DNA from: Bacteroidota bacterium | Lineage (GTDB): Bacteria > Bacteroidota > Bacteroidia > Bacteroidales > Porphyromonadaceae | Assembly (NCBI GenBank): GCA_023396255.1 | Contig: JAEWWU010000016.1 | Coordinates: forward strand, 1 to 64,000 | DNA length: 64,000 nucleotides | Reading direction: 5' to 3' | Shown: positions 8,967-18,360 of the stretch, piece by piece | Layout of the letters: the number at the start of each line of letters is the position of its first letter | How positions within the stretch are numbered: the stretch's first letter is position 1 | Made by a program: the position numbers and the translations under genes | Notes under the pieces: generated by a model | What the model was told of the DNA's origin: nothing | What the model saw: the letters and a program-made list of their open reading frames with translations, nothing else | The model's database searches: none

Positions 8967-9601
8967 ATCTGAGTAGGTAAGCAGTGCGTATAAGCATTGA
9001 CAATTTGATTGACACAGAGGTCTATTCCAAGAGAACCTGTATTGAGACAAAGATCATAATAGTGCGGTTTCCCCCAATCTCTACCAGTGTAATGTTTATA
9101 GTTCTTGCGCCTATTACTATCTTTCTGCCTCAACTCCTCAAGAGCTTTTTCCGAAGAGTCTAAATCAGAACGGCCCAGCAATACATCTACACGATGCTCC
9201 TCTTTTGCGTAAAGAAAAATTTTAAGAACATCTTCTCGTTCTCGGAGAAAATAATCAGCCCCTCTTCCGACAATAACCGAAGCTTCTTGCTGTGCAATTT
9301 GCTCCACGACTTCTTTTACTGCCACCTGTAATCTGTCAATTGCCGTGAGGCAAGAACTACCTATATCTCCGCTGCCAATCCCTCCAACTGAACGAATGAA
9401 GGGGAAATAGTCAAACGGAGAAGAAGTGGCATACTCGCTGCTCTTCTCCACAAATTCTTGACAAAAACCGCTGCGAGAAGCTATAAGATGGATAAGTTCT
9501 CTGTCATAGTAGGCTATACCCAACTCTTCTGCCACTTTTTTTCCAATAAGACGACCATTACAACCAAATTGACGGCTTATAGTTATTATTTTGTTCTGCA
9601 T
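8963..9601 (-). CDS. Cytidylate kinase-like family protein
   Basis: From ATG 9601 it begins MQNKIITISRQFGCNGRLIGKK, a P-loop-like start of the AAA_26/cytidylate-kinase-like family in which the usual GSGG is replaced by GCNG. It continues with IAYYDRELI, the standard acidic strand, then a helical region and IVGRGADYFLR, as in the family. Length is about 212 aa. Longer in-frame starts exist up to 9712, but a -7 box at 9629-9636 would exclude them. Members are presumed nucleotide kinases, substrate unproven. It is coupled to the DUF695-like gene by a 4-nt overlap. Confidence 0.82.
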   Translation of the reverse strand: MQNKIITISRQFGCNGRLIGKKVAEELGIAYYDRELIHLIASRSGFCQEFVEKSSEYATSSPFDYFPFIRSVGGIGSGDIGSSCLTAIDRLQVAVKEVVEQIAQQEASVIVGRGADYFLREREDVLKIFLYAKEEHRVDVLLGRSDLDSSEKALEELRQKDSNRRKNYKHYTGRDWGKPHYYDLCLNTGSLGIDLCVNQIVNAYTHCLPTQI

Positions 9602-9628
9602 AGACCATCGCATTATCTCTGACGAGTT

Positions 9629-9636
9629 CAAAGATA
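9629..9636 (-). promoter_or_regulatory. -7 box for the kinase/DUF695/mutase operon
   Basis: TATCTTTG on the minus strand lies about 28 nt upstream of ATG 9601. It supports that start over the longer one at 9712. The -33 is not convincing. Confidence 0.45.
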
Positions 9637-9829
9637 CAATCTTTATAACGCCCAACCGTACAAAAGCACAATATATTACGCAATAATATTTCAAGTTTCT
9701 ACTGTTATTCACTGTCAGCGAACCCGTCCCGTTGTTTCCAAAACAGAAAAATCACCCTTCACAAAGTAAATATCCACAGGAATACCAGCTTCGTTTTATT
9801 CAACGGAAAAGCACCCCCCAACTAAAATT

Positions 9830-10600
9830 TTAGCCGTACCTCGATCCCACCCCAAAAAAAGAACCAACTAACACAACTCGATAGATTGCACTACACTCGA
9901 CCGAATCTGCTTTCAGCTTCAATATAGGTTGGGGCTCCACCGAAACCACTTCTTTCACATCATAATGATGATAACTATTGGCGCAAACTGACAATGCATA
10001 TTGTCTCAATCTCTCTTCAGCGTATAACTTGGCCGTCTTTTCCAGTTGCATCTGAGCAACTACACCTCGTTTCTCTTGCAGCAACTTGGACCAAGTGTCT
10101 CGTACCGATCTAAAATCGCTTTCTGAAAAAACTTTCATTGCCTCCACATTCTCCTGCAAAAGAGCAAGAGTACTGTATTCTTTATCGAGAAATTTCTTCA
10201 TCTCCCCGATGAGCCTAATATGCTCCATCACGTTGGCTATATAGACTTCCAAACTCGAATCCCTTTGTAAGAGGATTCGTTCGTTTTTCATCCAAAAAGA
10301 AAGGTAACCATCAGGAGCCATCAACACTTCGTCTAAAGAGGGATAAGTGGTAGACGTTATCTCTGCGGACAACCTCATTAACCCATTAACCTCCAAATCT
10401 CGGAGGTTTTCTATATGGCGATCTACTTCTTTCCTATACTTCGACCTGGGGCACCTATTGAGGAAGAAATAAGCATCCATCACAATTGACTCCATTTCGT
10501 TGAGATTAGTTTCCGAGACCGATTCTACACGCAATCGAATGGTCTGATACATATCATCTTCTTCTCCGCGGCAAGCACTCAACAAAAAGACAAAGGGCAA
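9830..10600 (-). CDS. Hypothetical lipoprotein with unusual start
   Basis: This protein of about 256 aa begins PFVFLLSACRGEEDD, a good lipobox (LSAC) followed by acidic residues. The rest is mostly helical (for example SLEVYIANVMEHIRLIGEMK) and unfamiliar to me. There is no ATG in frame: TTG at 10600 gives a signal peptide lacking a positive charge, whereas a rare ATT at 10618 would give MGRFFLLPFVFLLSAC, a more complete lipoprotein signal. The in-frame stop at 10628-10630 limits the choices. Likely an envelope lipoprotein, function unknown; start codon uncertain. Confidence 0.65.
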   Translation of the reverse strand: MPFVFLLSACRGEEDDMYQTIRLRVESVSETNLNEMESIVMDAYFFLNRCPRSKYRKEVDRHIENLRDLEVNGLMRLSAEITSTTYPSLDEVLMAPDGYLSFWMKNERILLQRDSSLEVYIANVMEHIRLIGEMKKFLDKEYSTLALLQENVEAMKVFSESDFRSVRDTWSKLLQEKRGVVAQMQLEKTAKLYAEERLRQYALSVCANSYHHYDVKEVVSVEPQPILKLKADSVECSAIYRVVLVGSFFGVGSRYG

Positions 10601-10694
10601 GAGAAAAAAACGACCAATTTTATTTTCTCACACAAGAAACAACCTCCAAAGTTCCGAGCCTCCATTTTCCTATAAAACTCTTTCTATCTGCGAT

Positions 10695-10702
10695 CAAAGA
10701 TA
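10695..10702 (-). promoter_or_regulatory. -7 box upstream of the lipoprotein
   Basis: TATCTTTG on the minus strand lies 75-95 nt upstream of the candidate starts. No clear -33 element. Confidence 0.35.
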
Positions 10703-10828
10703 CACTACGTTACTCAATAGAAGAGAAAGAGATAAAGTTATCTCTTCAAAAAAAATCACAGAGAACAAATAGGCCTAAAAGACAAAAAGCTGAGAACCAT
10801 CTGAAGATAGTCCTCAACTCTCAAGCGT

Positions 10829-10911
10829 GCCCAGAGCCGGGATCGAACCGGCACGAGTGTTACCCCATTGGTGTTTGAGACCAACGCGTCTACCAATTCC
10901 GCCATCTGGGC
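10829..10911 (-). tRNA. tRNA-Leu (CAA)
   Basis: The minus strand folds as a class II tRNA: acceptor GCCCAGA with TCTGGGC, D-arm GGCGGAATTGGTAGACGC, anticodon stem-loop TTGGT-CTCAAAC-ACCAA, a long variable arm and T-loop GGTTCGATCCC. Anticodon CAA reads the leucine codon UUG. The 83-nt length suits tRNA-Leu, and CCA is not encoded. A textbook promoter lies 55 nt upstream. Confidence 0.97.
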
Positions 10912-10965
10912 CCCTATTAGTAACTTTTGCTCTTATTAAAAGAAAAGTCACATCGAATACGGGTA

Positions 10966-10995
10966 CAAAGGTAGTAATTATTTTTATTCCTGCAA
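10966..10995 (-). promoter_or_regulatory. Promoter of tRNA-Leu
   Basis: On the minus strand TTG (993-995 of the 10-kb block) is followed after 19 nt by TACCTTTG (10966-10973). It matches the Bacteroidota consensus and lies 55 nt upstream of the mature tRNA. Confidence 0.75.
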
Positions 10996-11215
10996 GTCTT
11001 TCGCTCTTTTTTATTTTCCGAAACAGATGTTTCTTGTTCACCATCATATGCCGTATTTAGTTCAAAAATCTCTGGTCATCCCGCTATATGCTACTCAAAA
11101 GAGAAACAAAGCCCCCATTTTTTTCTCCTAATGTACAAACCAACTATAGCTATAACATATATCGCGGATATGCTCGTTAGCAAATATCGGGAACGGAAGC
11201 CACAGATAGAGAAGG
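10996..11215. other. Gap between tRNA-Leu and fabG
   Basis: This is part of the 369-nt gene-free stretch 10912-11280 between the diverging tRNA-Leu and fabG transcripts. Apart from the two divergent promoters I see no gene or repeat in it. Confidence 0.5.
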
Positions 11216-11246
11216 TTGCAAAATTCGCCCTCTTGGTGTAATTTTG
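11216..11246 (+). promoter_or_regulatory. Promoter of fabG
   Basis: TTG (11216-11218), 20-nt spacer, TAATTTTG (11239-11246). The fabG ATG follows after about 34 nt. Confidence 0.65.
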
Positions 11247-11280
11247 CGAGAGTTACTAATTTATATCGATCCCAAGAAAT

Positions 11281-12030
11281 ATGAAACTATTAGACGGAAA
11301 AGTAGCCATTGTAACAGGGGCAGCTCGAGGTATAGGTAAAGCAATTGCTGAAGCATTTGCATCTCAAGGTGCCAATGTGGCCATCACGGACCTCAACATA
11401 AGTGAAGAAACAGAGGCTATGTGCCAAAAGCTCTCCGAAATCAACAAAGTTAAAGTCAAGGCTTATGCCGGAAATGCCGCCGATTTTTCCAATTGCCATA
11501 CGCTACTTGACACTGTCGTCAAAGAATTTGGTCGTATAGATATCCTCGTGAACAATGCTGGGATAACTAAAGATGGTCTTATACTTCGTATGACTGAAGA
11601 GCAGTGGGATGCTGTCATCAACGTAAACCTCAAAAGTGCTTTTAATATGATTCACGCTGTAGCTCCCGTTATGATGAAAAATCGTTACGGAAGCATTATC
11701 AATATGGCAAGTGTTGTTGGGGTATCGGGTAATGCAGGACAAGCCAACTACTCGGCATCTAAGGCCGGTATGATCGGTTTGGCTAAGAGTGTGGCGAAAG
11801 AATTCGGCTCAAGAGGCATACGGGCCAATGCTATAGCTCCGGGCTTCATTCAAAGCGATATGACGGCACAATTGAGCGAAGAAGTGCGCAATCAGTGGGC
11901 TCAACAAATTCCTCTACGTAGAGGAGGAACTCCCGAAGATGTTGCCAATGTGGCTTTATTCTTGGCTTCTGATTTATCTTCTTATGTTTCCGGACAAGTG
12001 ATCCACTGCTGCGGAGGTATGAATATGTAA
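11281..12030 (+). CDS. fabG: 3-oxoacyl-[ACP] reductase FabG
   Basis: This 249-aa short-chain dehydrogenase reduces 3-oxoacyl-ACP with NADPH in fatty-acid elongation. Visible are the cofactor loop TGAARGIGKA, the NNAG structural motif and the catalytic YSASK (Tyr157, Lys161), plus the FabG-typical PGFIQSDMTA segment. The length is exactly that of the family. It has its own promoter and is followed by a terminator, so it appears monocistronic. Confidence 0.95.
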   Translation: MKLLDGKVAIVTGAARGIGKAIAEAFASQGANVAITDLNISEETEAMCQKLSEINKVKVKAYAGNAADFSNCHTLLDTVVKEFGRIDILVNNAGITKDGLILRMTEEQWDAVINVNLKSAFNMIHAVAPVMMKNRYGSIINMASVVGVSGNAGQANYSASKAGMIGLAKSVAKEFGSRGIRANAIAPGFIQSDMTAQLSEEVRNQWAQQIPLRRGGTPEDVANVALFLASDLSSYVSGQVIHCCGGMNM

Positions 12031-12123
12031 TTTTCTGCGCAATCTTCCCCAATAGAGAGCCGAGGACCTGTTCTATTCTCTCCTCTTAAGAAAGAGGAAC
12101 TCGTCTCACTAAATGATAAATAG

Positions 12124-12174
12124 CACTTGGCAAAATGGTCGGATTAACCCAACTTTCTTTGTCAAGTGTTTTTT
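12124..12174 (+). terminator. Terminator after fabG
   Basis: An 11-bp stem, CACTTGGCAAA (12124-12134) with TTTGTCAAGTG (12158-12168) and one G-U pair, is followed directly by six T. It ends the fabG transcript before the pseudouridine synthase gene. Confidence 0.75.
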
Positions 12175-12200
12175 ATGTGAAAGTATAAGCAAACAATGTG

Positions 12201-12893
12201 ATGCAAGTAATCTATGAAGACAACCACCTCCTCATCGTCAATAAGAAGTGTGGAGAAATCGTCCAAGGCGACGAAACCGGAGATACACCTTTAAGCGAAT
12301 TGGCGGCACACTATTTGGTCAAAAAGTACAACAAACCGGGAAAAGCCTTTATTGGGGTTACACATCGTTTAGATCGTCCAACTTCCGGCGTTGTTGTCTT
12401 TGCCAAAACGAGTAAAGCACTAAGCCGAATGAACTCTTTATTTAGAGATGGCAAAACCCAAAAAGTATACCACGCCATAGTTACAACTCCCCCACAAAAG
12501 GGAGAAGGTAGGTTGGAGAATCTGCTACAACGGAATGCTAAAAAAAACAAATCCTTTGTCGTGACACGCTCTGACAGGACAAACGATAGCACCTTAAAAA
12601 AAGCAGTGTTGAACTATCGAGTGGTAGCCAAATCCGAACGCTATTCACTGTTAGAAATACATCTATACACCGGTAGACACCACCAAATCAGAGCACAATT
12701 AGCCCACATAGGCTGCTACATCAAAGGAGATCTCAAATATGGTGCACCCCGATCAAATCCCGATGGAGGTATTTCTCTACACGCAGCCTCAATTCGCTTT
12801 ATCCACCCCGTTAGCGGAATCGAAATATTTGCCCAAGCTCCCTATCCGGATAATGAACCTTTGTGGAAAATCTTATCTCAAATATCTGATTGA
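12201..12893 (+). CDS. RluA-family rRNA/tRNA pseudouridine synthase
   Basis: This protein of about 230 aa starts at ATG 12201 (a GTG sits just before it at 12198). The motif HRLDRPTSGVVVFAKT holds the catalytic aspartate (Asp58), and LYTGRHHQIRAQLAHIGCYI is the second conserved RluA block. No S4 RNA-binding domain precedes the catalytic domain, so this is a short single-domain member such as RluA or TruC rather than RluC or RluD. It isomerises uridines in structured RNA; the exact site cannot be told. Confidence 0.92.
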   Translation: MQVIYEDNHLLIVNKKCGEIVQGDETGDTPLSELAAHYLVKKYNKPGKAFIGVTHRLDRPTSGVVVFAKTSKALSRMNSLFRDGKTQKVYHAIVTTPPQKGEGRLENLLQRNAKKNKSFVVTRSDRTNDSTLKKAVLNYRVVAKSERYSLLEIHLYTGRHHQIRAQLAHIGCYIKGDLKYGAPRSNPDGGISLHAASIRFIHPVSGIEIFAQAPYPDNEPLWKILSQISD

Positions 12894-12987
12894 TAAAAGC
12901 CCTGATTTTGTAAAACCAAACTTCACTACGAAGCACAATCCCTATCCGAAAGAGTTTTATACTTATCAGTATTGATAATGTTTTTTG

Positions 12988-12995
12988 TACTTTTG
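12988..12995 (+). promoter_or_regulatory. -7 box almost abutting the CtpA start
   Basis: TACTTTTG ends only 6 nt before ATG 13002. In Bacteroidota the start site lies a few nt past this box, so a transcript from it would be leaderless or nearly so. The -33 match is weak. Confidence 0.5.
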
Positions 12996-13001
12996 CGAAC
13001 C

Positions 13002-14711
13002 ATGAATAGTAAAGGGGTTAAAAGAATCGCAACCTTGATGTTGCTATTGTCTTGGGCTTTGAATTTCTCTTCCAAAGCTCAAAACTCTTTGGATGTCAGA
13101 AGCCAAAGAAAAAAGAATACAGATGACTATGCACAAACAATGGAAGCCATATCTTCTGTATTGGGGCAGGTAAGCCTCTACTTTGTTGATTCCGTTAATC
13201 TATCCGAATTGCATGTAGACGGCATCAACTATATGTTGCAGCGATTGGACCCGTACACTGTGTATATGCCCAAAAAAGAGGCTGCCGAGTTCAGAGAAAG
13301 CACAACTGGCAATTATGGCGGTATTGGAGCCATCTTGCACCAGCGCCCCGACAGTACGGTAATGATTGATGCCCCAATGAAGGGAAAAGCAGCGGATAAA
13401 GCCGGGTTACAGTCGGGGGATGTCATTTTGTATATCAATGGCAAAGATTTTCGCAAAACCACGGTTGCAAAGGTTCGTAGCGAACTTCGTGGAGTACCCG
13501 GTGCTATGCTAAGGCTACAAATTCGTCGCCCCGGAGTCTCAAATTCTTTCGAAGTAGAATTTGCAAGAGAAAGCATAGAAATGAGCCCTGTATCTTTGAG
13601 CACTATGCTGCCGGGGAACATCGGTTACATTCGCCTTGCCTCCTTTATGGGGTCAGCATATGATGATCTTCGAAAGGCTTATGAAAAACTCTCTTCTCAA
13701 GGGATGGCAATGTCCGGTCTGATCCTCGATCTTAGAGACAATGGAGGTGGGCTAATGCAGCACGCTGTGGACATTGTGGGTATGTTTGTCCCAAAAAATT
13801 CTTTGGTAGTCGAACTCAAAACCCGAATTCCCGGTAAAGCAACCCGATACAACACATCTCGCGAACCCATCGCACCCAACCTCCCTTTAGCCGTTCTCAT
13901 TGATGGAGGCTCTGCTTCTGCTTCGGAAATTGTTGCCGGGGCACTCCAAGACTACGATAGAGCTATCGTTGTCGGAGAAAAAAGTTTCGGAAAAGGCCTG
14001 GTACAATCAACCCTCTCCCTCCCCGACTCCGCCATTCTAAAAGTTACCACAGCGCATTATTACATCCCCAGCGGTCGTTGCATACAACGTATACAGTATA
14101 ACCACCAAGGCGGAGAGGTGGACATTACAGAGCAGCAAGATTCCCTGGGACAACCTTTCTACACCCAAAATAAACGAGTAGTATATGCCGCCGGGGGAAT
14201 TATGCCAGATATAAAAATCCGTCCTGATTCCATCCCCTCAACATTAGGTTCTTTGCTATTGGATACCCTTACTTACGATTTTGTTACGCAATATGTCATA
14301 GAACATCCGCAAACTCCTTCAATAGAAAACTTTTCATTGACTGATGCCCAATACGCTGCATACAAAGACAAAGTATTAAACCAAAAGTTCAAATTTTCGT
14401 CTCAAGCCGATGCCCTCTTGGCTCGCCTTACTCAAGTGCTACAAGCAGAAGGGCGTGCCGACATCCTTGAGCCAGCAACCCAAAAAGTTCAAGAGTTACT
14501 CAACAATTCTACAAAAATCCTCTTGGAGAAAAACGAGAAAGAGATAAGAAACTATCTAAATATGAGTATCATACAACGGTACTACTATTCCGAGGGTGCC
14601 AGACTCTACACCCTACCCTCAGACAATATGGTAAATGGGGCAGCCAACCTGCTTAGGAATGGTTCTCAATACCAAAAGCTACTACAACCCGCTCAAAAAC
14701 AAAAGAAATAG
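13002..14711 (+). CDS. S41 family C-terminal processing peptidase (CtpA/Prc type)
   Basis: From ATG 13002 the protein is 569 aa with a signal peptide (MNSKGVKRIATLMLLLSWAL). A PDZ domain follows at about residues 90-170 (GKAADKAGLQSGDVILYING). The S41 core carries LRDNGGGL, the catalytic serine in GGSASASEIVAGAL and the lysine in GEKSFGKGLVQ. The enzyme cleaves C-terminal tails of periplasmic or envelope proteins. Ten extra residues upstream are possible but would overlap the -7 box. About 200 residues follow the protease core, as is common in Bacteroidetes homologues. Confidence 0.93.
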   Translation: MNSKGVKRIATLMLLLSWALNFSSKAQNSLDVRSQRKKNTDDYAQTMEAISSVLGQVSLYFVDSVNLSELHVDGINYMLQRLDPYTVYMPKKEAAEFRESTTGNYGGIGAILHQRPDSTVMIDAPMKGKAADKAGLQSGDVILYINGKDFRKTTVAKVRSELRGVPGAMLRLQIRRPGVSNSFEVEFARESIEMSPVSLSTMLPGNIGYIRLASFMGSAYDDLRKAYEKLSSQGMAMSGLILDLRDNGGGLMQHAVDIVGMFVPKNSLVVELKTRIPGKATRYNTSREPIAPNLPLAVLIDGGSASASEIVAGALQDYDRAIVVGEKSFGKGLVQSTLSLPDSAILKVTTAHYYIPSGRCIQRIQYNHQGGEVDITEQQDSLGQPFYTQNKRVVYAAGGIMPDIKIRPDSIPSTLGSLLLDTLTYDFVTQYVIEHPQTPSIENFSLTDAQYAAYKDKVLNQKFKFSSQADALLARLTQVLQAEGRADILEPATQKVQELLNNSTKILLEKNEKEIRNYLNMSIIQRYYYSEGARLYTLPSDNMVNGAANLLRNGSQYQKLLQPAQKQKK

Positions 14712-14899
14712 AAAAGATTATAATATAGACGGGTCTTCGGGGTAAAATTGTGCCTCGTATGATTGTCTGTTTACAGTACTTTTTGTATATCGAGAAAGGA
14801 AGCAAAAAGCTTCTACAGACTGCTTCATTGTTCTTGCCTCTAACAAAGAGGTAGTCGGGATTTGTGTTAGTAGAAGGCAATTTTTAGAGATTAAGTTTT

Positions 14900-16582
14900 A
14901 TGGATTTTATTACTAATCTTTTTATGGGCACAGGAATTGCCCATTCTGTTTTGTTGCTGGGGTTAGTCTCGACCCTCGGCATTATGTTAGGAAGACTTCG
15001 TTTTGGAAAAATTTCCTTGGGGGTAACTATGGTCCTCTTTATGGGAATTTTGGCAGGGCACTTTGGGATGACCCTTCACGAAGAAGTCCTCCATTTTGTA
15101 AAAGAGTTCGGACTCATCTTGTTTGTCTATGCTGTTGGGTTACAGGTGGGACCGGGGTTCTTCTCTTCTTTCAAACAAGGAGGATTGAAGCTAAACCTTC
15201 TCGCCGTAGGAATCGTTTTGTTGGGAGTTACCGCCACCATTCTCATTCATTATATTACACAACTCCCTATGCCTACTATGGTGGGAATTCTCTCCGGAGC
15301 TGTAACTAATACACCCGGATTGGGTGCTGCCGGGCAGGCCTTTACCGATTTGGGAGGAAGTGCCGAGCTTGCCAATTCTATCCCATTAGGCTATGCCGTA
15401 ACCTATCCATTAGGGGTTATCGGTATTATACTGGCGATTATCCTTATCAAAGTTCTTTTCCGAGTAAACAGCAAGAAGGAGGAACAGGAACTCAAGCAAG
15501 ACGATTCGGCTGACAGCCAAGCCTGTTCAGCATCTTTTTCAGTAACCAACCCCAATATTTTCGGACACACAATAGCTGCCATTATGCAAGAGTTTGGTCA
15601 CGGCTCGATTGTGATTTCTCGCCATTGGGATAGAAACAACAATAAAATACTTGTGGCCAACGGACAGAGCGTTTTGAACGAAGGTGACCGTATTTTTGCC
15701 ATTGCCTCTCCGGAAGAGTTGGAAAAACTACAAACCGTTATCGGGCCTCAAGTTGAGATGGATCGCAAACAGTGGATTCCAACGGAGTCCAATCTCCTAA
15801 GCCACAAATATGTTGTTAGTAATAAATCTCTCACAGGAAAGAAGTTGGGCTCACTTCACTTGCGCCAGCATTATGGGGTTAATGCAACTAGAATCAATCG
15901 TGCCGGAGTTGATTTTGTTCCGAATGTAAATACGCTACTACAAGTTGGAGATATCATTACAGTGGTTGGCTCCGACGAATCTCTCGGAAAAGTTCGCGAA
16001 CTTCTGGGCGACTCAACCAAGCATCTCAACGAGCCCAACCTTATCGGCATCTTCTTGGGGATCGCCGTCGGTGTGTTCTTTGGCTCTATCCCTTTCATCA
16101 TTCCGGGAATTCCTCAACCTGTTAAATTGGGATTGGCAGGAGGTCCCCTCGTTATAGCCATCTTGTTTAGCCGATTTGGGGCTAAGTTTCACCTGGTCAC
16201 CTATACGACGCACAGTGCCAATCTTATGCTTCGCGAATTAGGGATAACCCTTTTCTTGGCTTGCGTGGGCATCGGTGCAGGTAGCGGATTCGTAGACGCA
16301 ATTGTCAATAAAGGTGGATATGCTTGGATTGGCTATGGATTCATTATCACCTTCCTTCCTCTTATGATTATGGGATTTATTGGTAAGAAATTCTTCAAAG
16401 TCAATTATTTCACCCTATCCGGAGTTATGTCCGGTGCTATGACCGATCCCCCCGCATTGGCCTACGCCAATACACAAACCGAAACTGATGCTCCGGCTGT
16501 AGGTTATGCCACTGTCTACCCCCTTACGATGTTTTTGCGCGTTCTTACGGCTCAGATGCTTATCATTTTCTTCTGCTCCTAA
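14900..16582 (+). CDS. AspT/YidE-type transporter with two RCK_C domains
   Basis: This 560-aa inner-membrane protein has the duplicated AspT layout: about five helices (from MGTGIAHSVLLLGLVSTLG), two soluble TrkA-C/RCK_C domains in the middle (about residues 210-375, for example VANGQSVLNEGDRIFAIAS and LLQVGDIITVVGSD), then a second helix bundle. The two halves share a GxxxGAxTxxPxLxxA motif (SGAVTNTPGLGAAG and SGAMTDPPALAYA), the hallmark of the aspartate:alanine exchanger family. The substrate is unknown; carboxylate exchange is the family expectation. A strong terminator follows. Confidence 0.9.
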   Translation: MDFITNLFMGTGIAHSVLLLGLVSTLGIMLGRLRFGKISLGVTMVLFMGILAGHFGMTLHEEVLHFVKEFGLILFVYAVGLQVGPGFFSSFKQGGLKLNLLAVGIVLLGVTATILIHYITQLPMPTMVGILSGAVTNTPGLGAAGQAFTDLGGSAELANSIPLGYAVTYPLGVIGIILAIILIKVLFRVNSKKEEQELKQDDSADSQACSASFSVTNPNIFGHTIAAIMQEFGHGSIVISRHWDRNNNKILVANGQSVLNEGDRIFAIASPEELEKLQTVIGPQVEMDRKQWIPTESNLLSHKYVVSNKSLTGKKLGSLHLRQHYGVNATRINRAGVDFVPNVNTLLQVGDIITVVGSDESLGKVRELLGDSTKHLNEPNLIGIFLGIAVGVFFGSIPFIIPGIPQPVKLGLAGGPLVIAILFSRFGAKFHLVTYTTHSANLMLRELGITLFLACVGIGAGSGFVDAIVNKGGYAWIGYGFIITFLPLMIMGFIGKKFFKVNYFTLSGVMSGAMTDPPALAYANTQTETDAPAVGYATVYPLTMFLRVLTAQMLIIFFCS

Positions 16583-16612
16583 GAAAGCAGGCGTAAACCA
16601 TATTTTCTCGAG

Positions 16613-16655
16613 AAAGTGCACACTCCCTTTTGACTGAGAGTGTGCACTTTTTTAT
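16613..16655 (+). terminator. Terminator after the AspT-type transporter
   Basis: A 13-bp perfect stem, AAAGTGCACACTC (16613-16625) with GAGTGTGCACTTT (16638-16650), is followed by a T-run. Strong intrinsic terminator. Confidence 0.88.
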
Positions 16656-16960
16656 TGCAAATATTCCGGTTTGATCCCTTTATTGGCAGACAAAATTAAG
16701 TATCAAAACAGAGCAAGAAGCCCCGGTACAACACTAAAAAAGATCTTCTATTCTTTTTGACCAAATCGAAAAATATTTCGATCACAGACATCTTCACTCT
16801 CAAGAGAAATCAAAAACAACAAATGAGAAAAATATTTTGACGAAAAACTCTACCAACACTTTGCTTAAAAGAAATGGGGAAGAACATAGAAAGACCTGAT
16901 CTGTTGCGTGTGTGGGGGGAAGCCCTTCTGTATTATGCGAATAAATCCACATTTTTCTTT

Positions 16961-17020
16961 TCAAAAAAGTTAGAGACCACCTACACAACTCAAGATCTTC
17001 TGAATGCGTGATGGTCTCTA
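16961..17020 (-). terminator. Terminator of the small outer-membrane gene
   Basis: On the minus strand a 9-bp stem, TAGAGACCA (17012-17020 side) with TGGTCTCTA (971-979 of the 16-kb block), encloses a loop of about 32 nt and is followed by AACTTTTTTG. It lies about 30 nt beyond the stop codon. Between it and the opposing terminator at 16613-16655 there is no gene. Confidence 0.65.
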
Positions 17021-17050
17021 AGAATAGGATACCTAATCCTCTGTATTCAA

Positions 17051-17557
17051 TCAAAAAGTAAATCCAATTTTCAAACCCATCAGATGAAATGAAAAAGATT
17101 TTTTCCCATTAGTCATATATCGATACTCTCCCCCACAATAGATGTTATTGGATACAAAGTATTGGGCATCAACCGAAGAATCAAAGAAGAGTCTCGTAAA
17201 TTTACCATCACTATCCTTGCCTTCTGCAATTCCCACACCGAGAGAGGGTATTATTCTGAAGCGAGTGTTTTCTATGGGTAGAACAGTGCACAAAAGAGAA
17301 GCGAAATAAGCTTTATACTCATTCTCTCTTGCTGCTCCTGTATGTCCGACACTGAGAGTTCCACCCCATAGAGAGGTTGGAGAGAAACGACGAGTAAAGG
17401 AAATAGCCTGCGCTTCCTGAAAAGAGTTTCCTCCCAAAATGTGATAGAAAGCTGCCGATGAGTAGTAATCATACCTCTTGTCCACGGACTGTCCATTCAT
17501 TTGAAAAGACCCTACTGCAACAAGAAATAGAATGCAGAAATACGTTTTTAGTTTCAT
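17051..17557 (-). CDS. Small outer-membrane beta-barrel protein, unknown function
   Basis: This 168-aa protein has a signal peptide (MKLKTYFCILFLVAVGSFQMNGQ) and alternating hydrophobic strands such as RFRIIPSLGVGIAEG. It ends in GLKIGFTF, the aromatic-terminal strand expected of an outer-membrane barrel. I do not recognise a named family. It stands alone with its own terminator. Possibly a short OMP-b-brl-type porin-like protein. Confidence 0.7.
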   Translation of the reverse strand: MKLKTYFCILFLVAVGSFQMNGQSVDKRYDYYSSAAFYHILGGNSFQEAQAISFTRRFSPTSLWGGTLSVGHTGAARENEYKAYFASLLCTVLPIENTRFRIIPSLGVGIAEGKDSDGKFTRLFFDSSVDAQYFVSNNIYCGGEYRYMTNGKKSFSFHLMGLKIGFTF

Positions 17558-18360
17558 ATGGTTACATTTTTTGTATGTGAATAGAATTTAGAGACTTTTT
17601 CTTTCCCTAAGGGTATTTTATCGATAAAAAGAGAGGGAATATCTTCTTCGTTTATTAAAAGAATCAGTGGTATTGTATGCTAATTTACTTGTAAACGTGG
17701 CATCACTACTATCCACTACGGCCCGATGAACTTCAGAACTTCACTAAGTCAACTCTGTCCAAGAGCACTCCCATTGTCGTACTGTGCGTAGATGCTCTTT
17801 TCAGACCCAAACACTCAACTCGGTGTGCACAAGTAAGGATAAATGTGCAACTATACCTTTACTTAATACCTTCTTTTACCCCTAAGAGACAATACAATGT
17901 TTATAAAACGTGCATAACTGGCAACAAATGTAATAAACAAAATGTAATAAACAAACTAACAAAATGAATGTTCTGTGAATATAAACGTATCTGATCTTCT
18001 TTATATCAGTAGCTTTTAATCCATAATAGAGGAAAGGACAAAGAATAGAACTATATTTACCTATGTATTGTATTTAACTTAAAGAGGCTAAAAGCCAATT
18101 GTAGAGAATTTTGCCCAGTTTATGAGAATTGGGTGCAAGTACTTTGTTTTGAACCCTTGTTCTTCATATTTTTCTAACGCGAGAAGTATCTCCGATGAAG
18201 ATCTGAAAAATCTCCCTGAGTAGGCACAAAAGACACAGCTTTGCAATAAGGATGCACATTTCATTCATCGGCAAAATTTGTTCCATCTTCATATCCTACG
18301 TTCTTGGCAATCTCTCACCAAGCCCTCTTTTGCAAAGCTACTACTCTACCGACTTTCAAA
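17558..18360. other. Gene-free gap between the outer-membrane protein and rmuC
   Basis: About 800 nt of AT-rich sequence with no supported gene on either strand. The 72-nt dispersed repeat (copy A) begins at its right end. Confidence 0.5.

Noticed and set aside
10814..11060. Two opposing 77-codon frames across tRNA-Leu
   Set aside because: Both read through the tRNA and its promoter, so they are chance open frames.
16800..17054. 84-codon minus-strand frame next to the small outer-membrane gene
   Set aside because: It spans that gene's terminator hairpin and ends in a low-complexity F/V-rich tail; no start signal.
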